Shown piece after piece: positions 51,220 through 59,518 of a stretch of 64,000 bases of DNA. This stretch comes from Luteitalea sp. (GTDB lineage Bacteria; Acidobacteriota; Vicinamibacteria; Vicinamibacterales; Vicinamibacteraceae): contig WHTT01000002.1 of NCBI GenBank assembly GCA_009377605.1, positions 1 through 64,000 on the forward strand. The letters are read 5' to 3'. How positions within the stretch are numbered: the first letter of the stretch is position 1; every line of letters starts with the position of its first letter. The position numbers were made by a program, and so were the translations under genes. Under the pieces are notes generated by a model, which saw only the letters and a program-made list of their open reading frames with translations, was not told where the DNA came from and did no database searches.

Positions 51220-52179
51220 TCAGGCTTTCAGCGCCTCGATGATGGCCGGAACGACGTCGAAGAGATCGGCAGTGATGGCGTAGTCGGCCAGCTCGAAGAT
51301 AGGCGCCTCCGGATCCTTGTTGATCGCCACAATCGTCCGGGCGCCCTTCATGCCGACGACGTGTTGAATGGCGCCGGAGATGCCGAGCGCGAGGTACAGC
51401 TTTGGCGCGACGGTTTGTCCCGAGCTGCCTATCTGCCGGTCCATCGGCAACCATCCCGCGTCGCAGATGGGGCGAGACGCCGCGAGCTCCGCGGAAAGCG
51501 CCTCGGCGAGCTGCTGTGCCAGCGCGAGGTGCTCCGGTCCCTTGATGCCTCGGCCCACCGACACGATCCGGTCCGCCTGGGTGAGATCGACCGCCTGCTT
51601 CGCTTCCTTGAACGGCTCCTCCGACCGTTGCCGGATTTGAGACTCGTCGATCGTCACTGCCGGGCGCCGGACCGGCCCAGGCGAGCTGCCGCGCTGCACC
51701 TGATCGATCCGAAACGACCCGAGTTGCACGCTGACGAAGTGTGGCGCCGGCCCGTCCACGACGACGTCTGCCGCGAGCTTGGCTTGAAACATGGGTCGAA
51801 CGAACAGCCAGTCGTCACCGTGTGGCTTGAAGCCGACGCAGTCTGCAACGAGCGAGCGCTCCATGCGAGCCGCGAGCTTTGGCACGAAGTCTCGAGCCTG
51901 GTACGTGTGTGCCACGGCCACCAACGCCGGCGCCGCCGCTTCCACAATCGGCACGAGCGCCGCCGTGTATCCATCTGCCGTGTACGTGGAGAGCGCCGCG
52001 TGGTCAACGACGATCACCTCGTCGACGGCGGCGGTCGCGAGCTCGCCCGCGACACCGTCGCAGTCGTGACCAGCGACGACCACCTTGACGGGCTGGCCAG
52101 TCTGTTGGGCCGCCGCCACGACTTCCCACGTCGCCCGATTCAGCTGGCCGCTTCGTTGCTCGGCAATGACTAGGATCAT
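51220..52179 (-). CDS. etfA: Electron transfer flavoprotein alpha subunit
   Basis: 319 residues. The N-terminal domain begins MILVIAEQRSGQLNRATWEV. The C-terminal FAD domain has the EtfA signature: RIVSVGRGIKGPEHLALAQ, ASRPICDAGWLPMDRQIGSS and ALGISGAIQHVVGMKGA followed by IVAINKDPEAPIF. With EtfB it binds FAD and accepts electrons from acyl-CoA dehydrogenases. It lies 6 bases before the membrane oxidoreductase and 70 bases after etfB. Confidence 0.96.
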   Translation of the reverse strand: MILVIAEQRSGQLNRATWEVVAAAQQTGQPVKVVVAGHDCDGVAGELATAAVDEVIVVDHAALSTYTADGYTAALVPIVEAAAPALVAVAHTYQARDFVPKLAARMERSLVADCVGFKPHGDDWLFVRPMFQAKLAADVVVDGPAPHFVSVQLGSFRIDQVQRGSSPGPVRRPAVTIDESQIRQRSEEPFKEAKQAVDLTQADRIVSVGRGIKGPEHLALAQQLAEALSAELAASRPICDAGWLPMDRQIGSSGQTVAPKLYLALGISGAIQHVVGMKGARTIVAINKDPEAPIFELADYAITADLFDVVPAIIEALKA

Positions 52180-52249
52180 GAGAATGAGCTGGGCTTAGGC
52201 CTTTCGTACGCCGTACGTACATACTGGCGCGAAGCGAACAGCGCTGCGC

Positions 52250-53005
52250 CTAAATCACCCGCGCGTCGCGCAGTGCACGAACGAGCTCCTTGGCAATCTC
52301 TGCCGGCGAGCCCTCGAGCTGCCGCGTCTGCTTGCTCTTCTCAGGCACGTACAGGCGGGTAATGCGCTGCCGCGATACGCCCGAGTTCGCGTCCACGGTG
52401 CGAATCTCCTTCTTCTTCGCCGCCATGATGCCCTTGAGCGTCGCGTAGCGAAGCTGGTTGATACCGCTCTGAATCGTCAGCAACGTCGGGAGCGGCAACG
52501 TCGCCCACTGGAACCAACCGCCTTCGAGCTCCCGTTTGACCCGCAGCGCACCATCCACGACCGACACGTCCATGATGATGGTGGCATGGGGCATGCCGAG
52601 CCGCTCCGCCATGACGACGCCCACCTGACCGAAGCCGTGATCATCTGACTGGAGACCGGCCAGCACGAGGTCGACCTGTTCTGGGCGAACCGCCTCGGCC
52701 AGCGCACCGGCCACGACCAACGGGTCCGCCTGGACGAGCGCATCGCCGCTCACGTGGATCGCGCGATCAGCACCTCGGGCGAGCGCTTCGCGCAACACCT
52801 GTGTCACGCGCGCGGGCCCCGCGGACACGGCAATGACCTCACCACCCTGCTGTTCTTTGAGCCGGAGCGCTTCCTCGAGGGCGTATTGGTCCGGCTCGTT
52901 CATCTCGAACTGCGCATCCGTATCGCGTATCCAAGTGCCCTGGTCGTTCACCCGGACAGCGGCTTCGCGCGACAGGACCTGCTTGACACAAACGGCGATC
53001 TTCAT
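52250..53005 (-). CDS. etfB: Electron transfer flavoprotein beta subunit
   Basis: 251 residues from the ATG at 53005, which gives the family start MKIAVCVKQVL. Landmarks are NEPDQYALEEALRLKE, VDLVLAGLQSDDHGFGQVG and the EtfB end around LPLPTLLTIQSGINQLRYA. It binds AMP in EtfAB. The open frame upstream of 53005 is not conserved. It is the first gene of etfB-etfA-oxidoreductase; fabF lies 79 bases upstream on the same strand, so read-through from the fatty-acid cluster is possible. Confidence 0.96.
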   Translation of the reverse strand: MKIAVCVKQVLSREAAVRVNDQGTWIRDTDAQFEMNEPDQYALEEALRLKEQQGGEVIAVSAGPARVTQVLREALARGADRAIHVSGDALVQADPLVVAGALAEAVRPEQVDLVLAGLQSDDHGFGQVGVVMAERLGMPHATIIMDVSVVDGALRVKRELEGGWFQWATLPLPTLLTIQSGINQLRYATLKGIMAAKKKEIRTVDANSGVSRQRITRLYVPEKSKQTRQLEGSPAEIAKELVRALRDARVI

Positions 53006-53084
53006 CGTCCCTTCACAGCGCTCTGCCCCCGAGTGCATCCACGTAAGTGGCGGCCGATGCCAAGGGGCAGAGCGCCTTGGCTGG

Positions 53085-54326
53085 TTACTGCTCGAACCTC
53101 CGGAAGAGCAACGCGGCGTTCGTGCCACCGAAGCCGAACGAGTTCGACAGGGCGTAGGTCAGGCTCGCGGAGCGCGCCTTCCAGGGCACGTAGTCCAAGT
53201 CACAGTCGTCGTCCGGGTGATCGAGATTGATCGTCGGCGGTACGTGTTGGTGCTTGAGGGCGAGGGCGGCGATACCCGCCTCGAGACCACCGGCCGCGCC
53301 CAACAGGTGGCCATGCATCGACTTGGTAGATGAAATGATCACACGGTGGGCGTGATCCCCGAAGCAGCGCTTGATGGCAAGCGTCTCCAACCGGTCGTTG
53401 TGCGGCGTCGACGTGCCATGCGCATTGATGTAGTCGACGGCGTCCGGACGGAGCCCGCCTGCCTCGAGCGCTTGCTGCATCACGCGCACCGCCCCCTCGC
53501 CGTCTTGCGAGGGTGATGTGATGTGATAGGCGTCGGCGGACATGCCGTAGCCGACCAGCTCGCAATAGATGGGCGCGCCCCGTCGCTCGGCCACGTCGAG
53601 CGCCTCCAGGATCACGACCCCGGCGCCCTCACCGATGATGAAGCCGTCGCGGTCGCGGTCGAATGGCCGGCTGGCGCGGGCGGGCTCGTCATTGCGCGTC
53701 GACAACGCCCGCATGGCACCAAATCCGCCGATCCCCATGGGCGTAATGGCGGCCTCCGAGCCGCCGGCAATCATCGCGTCGGCCGTGCCACGCTTGATGA
53801 CTTCGAAGGCATCGCCAATGGCGTGCGCCGACGCCGAGCATGCCGTGCAGGTGGCCGAGTTCGGTCCCTTCGCGCCGAAGCGAATGGACACCTGTCCAGC
53901 CGCGAGATTGATAATCGCCGAGGGAATGAAGAAGGGTGAGATCTTGCGCGGACCCGACTCCAAGTATGCGCGGTGCTCACGCTCGATCGTGCCGAATCCA
54001 CCAATACCAGAGGCGATGAATACACCAAGGCGAGGTGCGAAGGCGGGCGAGACGACCAGCTGCGCGTCATCCATCGCGAACTGTGTTGCCGCAATCGCGT
54101 ATTGGATGAAGACGTCCATCTTCTTGACGTCCTTCTTCTCCACGAACTGGAGTGGGTCGAATCCCTGGACCTCACCGGCAATCCGCGTGGCGAACTGTGA
54201 CGCGTCGAAGCGCGTGATGCAGCCGATCCCGCTTCGACCGGCACAGAGGGCATCCCAGTTGGCCTCGGTGCCGATGCCGAGGGATGATACGAGCCCCACG
54301 CCCGTGATGACGACCCGCCTACTCAA
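53085..54326 (-). CDS. fabF: 3-oxoacyl-ACP synthase II
   Basis: 413 residues if started at the TTG at 54326, which has GGAGGAG 4-11 bases upstream; the longer open frame (to 54416) lacks such a site and is not conserved. The start then reads as the family's SRRVVITGVG. The catalytic triad is visible: Cys163 in SATCTACSASAHAIG, His in YINAHGTSTPHND and His in STKSMHGHLLGAAGG. It elongates acyl-ACP by condensation with malonyl-ACP. It is the last gene of the plsX-fabD-fabG-acpP-fabF cluster. Confidence 0.95.
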   Translation of the reverse strand: MSRRVVITGVGLVSSLGIGTEANWDALCAGRSGIGCITRFDASQFATRIAGEVQGFDPLQFVEKKDVKKMDVFIQYAIAATQFAMDDAQLVVSPAFAPRLGVFIASGIGGFGTIEREHRAYLESGPRKISPFFIPSAIINLAAGQVSIRFGAKGPNSATCTACSASAHAIGDAFEVIKRGTADAMIAGGSEAAITPMGIGGFGAMRALSTRNDEPARASRPFDRDRDGFIIGEGAGVVILEALDVAERRGAPIYCELVGYGMSADAYHITSPSQDGEGAVRVMQQALEAGGLRPDAVDYINAHGTSTPHNDRLETLAIKRCFGDHAHRVIISSTKSMHGHLLGAAGGLEAGIAALALKHQHVPPTINLDHPDDDCDLDYVPWKARSASLTYALSNSFGFGGTNAALLFRRFEQ

Positions 54327-54442
54327 CAAGCTCCTCCACGTGCTCGCGACAGAGGGCAGCACGATTGGTTCGGTCACGGTCACGTCGCGAGGGGTCTTTG
54401 GACCCCTCGCTAGCACGACGACCGTCGACGCCGCTATGCCCC

Positions 54443-54498
54443 TTGACCGCGCGGCTCGAAGGCCGCGCGCGACGGGCAGACCTCAAGGCCTGCGCTAC
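54443..54498. repeat. REP-like pair I at the acpP stop
   Basis: Palindrome CGCGCGGC-TCGAA-GGCCGCGCG followed by GGGCAGACCTCAAGGCCTGC and CTAC (GTAG on the minus strand, 54495-54498). The second part has the same GGCCTGCGCTAC end as element B. The GTAG contains the TAG stop of acpP (54495-54497). Confidence 0.75.
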
Positions 54499-54743
54499 TT
54501 GCCCTTCTCCTTGACGTGGTTCTCGATGTACTCGGTCGCCTCCTTGACGCGGGTGATCTTCTCGGCGTCATCGTCGGGGATCTCGATCCCAAACTCCTCT
54601 TCGAACGCCATGACGAGCTCCACCGTGTCAAGCGAGTCGGCGCCGAGGTCATCGACGAACGAGGCATCTGGGGTTACTTCTTCCTCGTCGGCGCCGAGCT
54701 GCTCGACGATGATCGCCTTTACACGTTCTGAGACAGAAGACAT
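54495..54743 (-). CDS. acpP: Acyl carrier protein
   Basis: 82 residues from the ATG at 54743, preceded by GGAGGA. It shows the four-helix ACP pattern with the phosphopantetheine serine Ser37 in [19 protein letters not shown]. It carries acyl chains in fatty-acid synthesis and for PlsX. It sits between fabG and fabF as usual. The stop TAG is supplied by a REP GTAG. Confidence 0.97.
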   Translation of the reverse strand: MSSVSERVKAIIVEQLGADEEEVTPDASFVDDLGADSLDTVELVMAFEEEFGIEIPDDDAEKITRVKEATEYIENHVKEKGK

Positions 54744-54753
54744 CCGCTTCCTC

Positions 54754-55497
54754 CTACATGTACATGCCACCGTTGACGGCCAGCACCTGTCCCGTGATGT
54801 AGGCGGCGGCATCTGACGCGAGAAAACACACCGCCGCCGCCACGTCTTCCGGCGTGCCGAGCCGGCCGAGCGGGATTTGGGCCGCCCAGTCGGTCTGTGC
54901 GTCCATCCTGATCGACCGGGTCATATCCGTGTCGATCAGACCGGGCGCGACAACGTTCACCGTGATGTTGCGTGACGCCACCTCGCGCGCCAACGCTTTC
55001 GAGAAGCCCATCAGGCCTGCCTTCGTTGCCGCGTAATTCGCTTGTCCCGCGTTGCCACTCTGGCCGACCACCGAGCCGATGGAGACGATCCGTCCCCCGC
55101 GCTGTTTGATCATGGGCTTGAGCGCCGCTTGGCTGCACATATACGCCGCAGTGAGGTTCGTGGCCAGAACCGCATCCCAGTCCTCGCGCTTCATGCGGAG
55201 CAGCAGCTGATCGCGCGCGATCCCGGCGTTGTTGACGAGCACGTCGAGGCGGCCGAAGGCGTCCACGGTCTGATCCATCATCGCCCGCACCGCCGCCTCG
55301 TCGGTCACCTCTGCCGTCACGGCCAGCGCGCGGCCGCCCGTCTCTGCGATTTCGTCGGCCACCGCGGTCGCGTGATCGGCCCGTGCCGCCGCGACGACCG
55401 CGGCGCCCGCACGCGCGAGCGCGAGCGCCGTCGCGCGGCCAATCCCGCGCGAGGCACCTGTCACCAAGGCCACCTTTCCAGAGAAGTCGAGCGTCAC
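54754..55497 (-). CDS. fabG: 3-oxoacyl-ACP reductase
   Basis: 247 residues, a classical short-chain dehydrogenase with the NADP site TGASRGIG (13-20), NNAG (89-92) and catalytic Ser142, Tyr155 and Lys159 (YAATK). It ends LAVNGGMYM as FabG does. It reduces 3-oxoacyl-ACP in each elongation cycle. The GTG at 55497 is used; no strong ribosome binding site is visible, and coupling to fabD 12 bases upstream is likely. Confidence 0.96.
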   Translation of the reverse strand: MTLDFSGKVALVTGASRGIGRATALALARAGAAVVAAARADHATAVADEIAETGGRALAVTAEVTDEAAVRAMMDQTVDAFGRLDVLVNNAGIARDQLLLRMKREDWDAVLATNLTAAYMCSQAALKPMIKQRGGRIVSIGSVVGQSGNAGQANYAATKAGLMGFSKALAREVASRNITVNVVAPGLIDTDMTRSIRMDAQTDWAAQIPLGRLGTPEDVAAAVCFLASDAAAYITGQVLAVNGGMYM

Positions 55498-55509
55498 AGT
55501 CGTCGTGGT

Positions 55510-56457
55510 TTAAGACTCGTGGTGCAGGCCTGCAAACAGTGCTTCGATAGCCGGCAAGCCGCTGGGGTCGCCAAAGCTCAGCGTGCGAGCGTCGCGGTCG
55601 ATCTTCTTGACGAGGCCGCACAGAACGCTGCCCGGACCTATCTCAACATACGTGCGGACGCCTTCCGATGCAAGACGCCGCACGACCGCCTCCCAACGCA
55701 CGGTGCAGGAGACCTGCCGTACGAGCGCCTCAATCGCGGCGCTGGCGTCACGCTTGATCTCCGCGTCGACGTTCGCCACAACGGGCACCGCGGGCTCAGA
55801 CGTCCCAAGCGCGCGCAACACCGGCGTGAGCCGCTCTTCCGCCGGCTTCATCAGCGCACAATGAAACGGCGCGCTCACGTTGAGCGGCATGACCCGCTTC
55901 GCACCCAGCGCTCTGGCGCGCTCGCCCGCACGTGCCACCGCGGACGCGTGGCCAGCAATCACCACCTGCGCGGCCGAGTTCACGTTCGCGGGGCTCACGA
56001 CCTCTCCTTCCGTGGCAGCCTCGATGCACGCCTGTGCCACCAGATCCGCATCAAGCCCGAGAATGGCTGCCATCGCGCCGACGCCCACGGGCACCGCCTC
56101 TTGCATGAAGCGGCCGCGCAGCCGCACCGTGCGGACAGCGTCCGCGAAGGATAACGTACCTGCCGCCACGTGCGCCGAGTACTCGCCCAGACTGTGGCCG
56201 GCGACGAAGGCCGGCCTGAAGCCGCGCGATGCCAGCAAGCGGTCCGCGGCCGTGCTCACGGTGAGCAGGGCGGGCTGCGTGTGCTCGGTGAGCCGCAGGT
56301 CCTCTTCCGGGCCGTCGAAGCAGAGCCGCGAGAGCGACATGCCCAGCGCCGCATCTGCCTCGTCGAAGGGCGCGCGACATTCCGGAAACGCCTCCGCGAG
56401 CGCTTTGCCCATGCCGACAACCTGTGAGCCCTGTCCGGGAAACAGAAAGGCGATCAT
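55510..56457 (-). CDS. fabD: Malonyl-CoA:ACP transacylase
   Basis: 315 residues from the ATG at 56457. It has FLFPGQGSQ (4-12), the nucleophile Ser89 in GHSLGEYSA (87-95) and the later His in NVSAPFHCALM. It loads malonate on ACP. The ATG overlaps the plsX stop by four bases (ATGA). The open frame beyond the ATG is a shadow of plsX. Confidence 0.96.
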   Translation of the reverse strand: MIAFLFPGQGSQVVGMGKALAEAFPECRAPFDEADAALGMSLSRLCFDGPEEDLRLTEHTQPALLTVSTAADRLLASRGFRPAFVAGHSLGEYSAHVAAGTLSFADAVRTVRLRGRFMQEAVPVGVGAMAAILGLDADLVAQACIEAATEGEVVSPANVNSAAQVVIAGHASAVARAGERARALGAKRVMPLNVSAPFHCALMKPAEERLTPVLRALGTSEPAVPVVANVDAEIKRDASAAIEALVRQVSCTVRWEAVVRRLASEGVRTYVEIGPGSVLCGLVKKIDRDARTLSFGDPSGLPAIEALFAGLHHES

Positions 56458-57467
56458 GAGATGGTCAGCGGCGGGACCGGCGCGAGCGCGATCTCGCGTT
56501 CGAGCCGGCTCACGAAGCCCGACTCGTGAAGCCGCTCGGCGAGGCGGATCGCGTTCTGCACAGCTCGGGGCGACGAGCGGCCGTGACCAACGAGCAGGAG
56601 ACCCGCAACGCCCACGAGTGGCGCCGCGCCATACGCCGACGGGTCCATGCGCCGCCACAGCCGCTCGAACGCCGGCCGTGACAGCGCGGCCCCGACCCGA
56701 CCCGCCGTGGATTGCGCGAGCTCGCGATCGAGGAGCGTCCGCGCGGCTTCTGCCAAGCCTTCGCTGACCTTCAGCGCAATATTGCCTGTAAAGCCCTCGC
56801 ACACGATGACATCGGCCCGCCCGGTGAAGATGTCATCGGCGTCGACATTGCCGACAAACGGTAGCGTTCCCATCTTGAGTCGCTGGTGCGTCTCGCGCGT
56901 GAGCTCGTTCCCCTTGCCCTCCTCCTCGCCAATCGAGAGAAGGCCGATGCGCGGCTGCTCGATGTCGAGTCCCACGCTGGCATAGACGCTTCCCATCACG
57001 GCGAACTGCAGGAGATGGGTCGGTCGGCAGGAGACGTTGGCACCCGCATCGATGAGCACCGTCATCCCCGTCAGCGTGGGTAACGCCGCGGCAAGCGCTG
57101 GCCGCTCCACGCCGGACAACATGCCGAGCCCGGAGCAGGCGGTCATGACCGCCGCACCCGTGTGGCCGGCGCTCAAGACGGCCGCCACCTCACCGCGCAC
57201 CAGCGCCTCGACCGCCAGCCGAATCGACGTGGGTCGCCGACGGCGCGCAATGGTCGTGCCCTCCTCGTGCATCGCCACGGCATCAGGGGCGTCCAGCAGG
57301 TCGATGTTCAGCCCCGTGGCGTCGAGCGACGCCAGCTCGCGCGCGATCTCCGCACGCGCACCCACGAGCAGCAGGTGGCTTCCCGATTCTCGCGCCGCCG
57401 CTACGGCGCCCTGAACGGGGCTGCGGGGCGCGAAGTCGCCCCCCATTGCGTCGATGGCTATGCGCAT
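56454..57467 (-). CDS. plsX: Phosphate acyltransferase PlsX
   Basis: 337 residues starting MRIAIDAMGGDFAPRSPVQG, the PlsX signature. Other landmarks are SAGHTGAAVMTACSGLG (about 100-116), a Gly-rich LIDAGANVSCRP and DVIVCEGFTGNIALK. PlsX makes acyl-phosphate from acyl-ACP for phospholipid synthesis. It is the third gene of DUF177-rpmF-plsX-fabD-fabG-acpP-fabF. REP-like element J lies in the 38 bases between rpmF and plsX. Confidence 0.96.
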   Translation of the reverse strand: MRIAIDAMGGDFAPRSPVQGAVAAARESGSHLLLVGARAEIARELASLDATGLNIDLLDAPDAVAMHEEGTTIARRRRPTSIRLAVEALVRGEVAAVLSAGHTGAAVMTACSGLGMLSGVERPALAAALPTLTGMTVLIDAGANVSCRPTHLLQFAVMGSVYASVGLDIEQPRIGLLSIGEEEGKGNELTRETHQRLKMGTLPFVGNVDADDIFTGRADVIVCEGFTGNIALKVSEGLAEAARTLLDRELAQSTAGRVGAALSRPAFERLWRRMDPSAYGAAPLVGVAGLLLVGHGRSSPRAVQNAIRLAERLHESGFVSRLEREIALAPVPPLTIS

Positions 57468-57471
57468 AGCG

Positions 57472-57499
57472 TCACGGACGCCTCGGCGAGGCGGCCCGA
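57472..57499. repeat. REP-like hairpin J between rpmF and plsX
   Basis: GGACGCCTCGG/CGAGGCGGCC forms a hairpin related to elements C, D and F, without a GTAG head. It lies inside the operon and may be a processing or attenuation signal. Confidence 0.6.
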
Positions 57500-57505
57500 C
57501 CCCGG

Positions 57506-57688
57506 CTAATCCTCGGGCACCTCACGGACCTGACGATCGCGATAATACCCGCAGGTGGGGCACACCACGTGCGGCAGCTTTGGCTCCTGGCACTGAGGGC
57601 ACACGCCGACACCGACCGGCTTCAACGCATCGTGCGTGCGTCGCTTGGCCGTGCGCGTCTTGGAATGTCTACGTTTTGGATTTGGCAT
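57506..57688 (-). CDS. rpmF: 50S ribosomal protein L32
   Basis: 60 residues, normal for L32: MPNPKRRHSKTRTAKRRTHD, then the zinc site Cys30/Cys33 (CPQC) and Cys43/Cys46 (CPTCGYYRDRQV). It is encoded between DUF177 and plsX, a widely conserved order. It has the zinc-binding form of the protein. Confidence 0.97.
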   Translation of the reverse strand: MPNPKRRHSKTRTAKRRTHDALKPVGVGVCPQCQEPKLPHVVCPTCGYYRDRQVREVPED

Positions 57689-57691
57689 AAA

Positions 57692-58219
57692 TCACTGATC
57701 ACTTCGTAATTGCTTGAGAGGCTCGAGCCGCGGATCGGTCCAAACGGGCTCGCAACTGCACACCGTGACGTTGAGGTTTGTCCCGCACTGCGGACAGAGG
57801 CCGTGACAAGCCTCCTCGCAGAGTGGCTTCATCGGCAGCGCCAGGTAGCTCTGTTCGCGTACCAGTTGACCAAGATCAATCGCGTCGCCTTGGTGGAAGG
57901 CGACGCCCAGCTCCTCCTCGTCAATCTCTCGCTCGCCGTCGCCGCGGTTCCGGTTCTGCGGGAGATACAGCACGTCGAACGGCATCTCCACATGGAAGCG
58001 GAACAGCTCCAGGCAGCGGCTACATGGAACGTCCAGGTTCGTGACCAGGCGCCCCACCAACCGATACTCGTCGGCCGCCTTGTGCACGTCGAAGTCGAGC
58101 TGCACCTCATCGACGAAATGGAACTCCTCCTGCTCGATGCCGGCGAAGGCCTCCGCGCGCCAGGTGCGCGCCTCATGAACCTGGTCCCCCGAAATCGTCT
58201 TCAGCTCGAGCTGCGGCAT
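57692..58219 (-). CDS. DUF177/YceD family protein
   Basis: 175 residues from the ATG at 58219. It has the YceD core LDVPCSRCLELFRFHVEMPF (about 64-83) and a C-terminal cysteine cluster CEEACHGLCPQCGTNLNVTVC. In other bacteria YceD is needed for 23S rRNA precursor accumulation; it nearly always precedes rpmF, as here (3-base gap). The upstream gap to dgt is repeat-rich. Confidence 0.9.
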   Translation of the reverse strand: MPQLELKTISGDQVHEARTWRAEAFAGIEQEEFHFVDEVQLDFDVHKAADEYRLVGRLVTNLDVPCSRCLELFRFHVEMPFDVLYLPQNRNRGDGEREIDEEELGVAFHQGDAIDLGQLVREQSYLALPMKPLCEEACHGLCPQCGTNLNVTVCSCEPVWTDPRLEPLKQLRSDQ

Positions 58220-58261
58220 CGTCTCTCGGCGTCGCTCCGCGCAGACGCCCAAACCTGTAAG

Positions 58262-58436
58262 TATAGCAGGCTCAGGAACCAGGATTCAGGAATCAGGAGT
58301 CGGAAATCTGGGTCCAAGGACCACGAGATAAAGGGTTTACCCTCGCCCCGCGCAGCCCTGAGCCTGTCGTCTCTCGACTTCGCTCGAGACGACCCTGAGC
58401 CCGCCGACGGGTCGAAGGCGCAGCGCTGATTCCTGA
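58262..58436. repeat. Repeat-rich gap between dgt and the DUF177 gene
   Basis: On the minus strand, after the dgt TAA (58437-58439), the sequence starts TCAGGAATCAGC; before the DUF177 leader the complementary CTGATTCCTGAATCCTGG (rc of about 58280-58298) appears, an inverted low-complexity pair. Between them lie GTCGTCTC/GAGACGAC (about 58358-58393), a perfect 8-base stem, and GAGCCTGTCG/GAGCCCGCCG copies. There is no gene in this stretch. Confidence 0.6.
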
Positions 58437-59495
58437 TTAACCTTCGTCCCTCTCCTCCAGCTTGACCCACGGCCGAGGGATGAAGAGCTCTTCGTAGAGC
58501 CGGACCGCGAACCGGTCCGTCATCCCAGCGATGAAGTCACGCGTGGCAGCATCGAGCCCTTCGACCCCCAGCGTGCCCGGGTCGACGAATTGGTACGGCC
58601 GCTCCTGAACCCGCTCCCAGAGGCCGCCCAGAATGCCGGAGGCCTTCGCGATTTCCGCCGTGGCTGCCTCGTTCTCGTAGACGGTCCTGAAGAGAAAGCT
58701 CCTCAACTCGAGCGTCGCCTGGAACAGGGTGTCGCTCATCTGCACCTGCGTCAAGCCTGCCTTCATCGTCTCGAGCACGACGTCGGTGACCATGGAACCG
58801 ATGCGCTCGGACGAGCCCCGCCCCAATACGGCAATGGGCCCCGCTGGGAGATCCGATTCCCTCAGGAGGCCTGCGCGCATGGCGTCATCGATGTCGTGAT
58901 TGACGTATGCAATGATGTCCGCGACGCGGGCGATCTGCCCCTCGAGCGTCGCGGCGCGATCTTCGACCGGTGCCCCAACCGGGAGTCCCGCCTTGCCCTT
59001 CGAGTGCTTGGCAATCCCGTCACGAACCTCCCACGTGAGATTGAGGCCCTGTCGATTCTGCTCCAGCACGTCAACGATCCGCAGGCTCTGCTCGTGGTGG
59101 CGAAAGCCTCCAGGCACGAGCTCGTCGAGCACACGCTCGCCCGCGTGGCCGAAGGGCGTGTGGCCGAGGTCGTGGCCGAGGGCGATGGCTTCGGTCAGAT
59201 CTTCGTTCAGGCGCAGCACCTTGGCAATGGTGCGCGCGATCTGCGAGACCTCCAGCGTATGCGTGAGGCGCGTGCGATAGTGATCGCCGGTCGGCGAGAA
59301 GAAGACTTGCGTCTTGTGCTTCAGGCGTCGGAACGCCTTGCAGTGAACGATGCGGTCTCGGTCGCGCTGGAAGGCGGGCCGGATGGGATCCTCCCGTTCA
59401 GGCCGCGCGCGCCCTTTGGTCTCGGCGCTCTTGGCAGCCGTCGGCGCGAGGAACTCGCGTTCACGCAGCTCGAGATCTTCGCGAATGGAGGACAT
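58437..59495 (-). CDS. dgt: Deoxyguanosinetriphosphate triphosphohydrolase-like protein (HD domain)
   Basis: 352 residues. The HD phosphohydrolase core has RDRIVHCKAFRRLKHKTQVF (47-66), RLTHTLEVSQ (76-85; His79) and the metal motif GHDLGHTPFGHAGE (107-120), with a later ADIIAYVNHDIDD carrying the last Asp. The family removes triphosphate from dGTP or other dNTPs. The C-terminus is standard. It is the first of the minus-strand group leading into DUF177-rpmF. deoB lies 23 bases upstream. Confidence 0.9.
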   Translation of the reverse strand: MSSIREDLELREREFLAPTAAKSAETKGRARPEREDPIRPAFQRDRDRIVHCKAFRRLKHKTQVFFSPTGDHYRTRLTHTLEVSQIARTIAKVLRLNEDLTEAIALGHDLGHTPFGHAGERVLDELVPGGFRHHEQSLRIVDVLEQNRQGLNLTWEVRDGIAKHSKGKAGLPVGAPVEDRAATLEGQIARVADIIAYVNHDIDDAMRAGLLRESDLPAGPIAVLGRGSSERIGSMVTDVVLETMKAGLTQVQMSDTLFQATLELRSFLFRTVYENEAATAEIAKASGILGGLWERVQERPYQFVDPGTLGVEGLDAATRDFIAGMTDRFAVRLYEELFIPRPWVKLEERDEG

Positions 59496-59518
59496 ACACG
59501 GTCATCGTTCGTTCCCGC

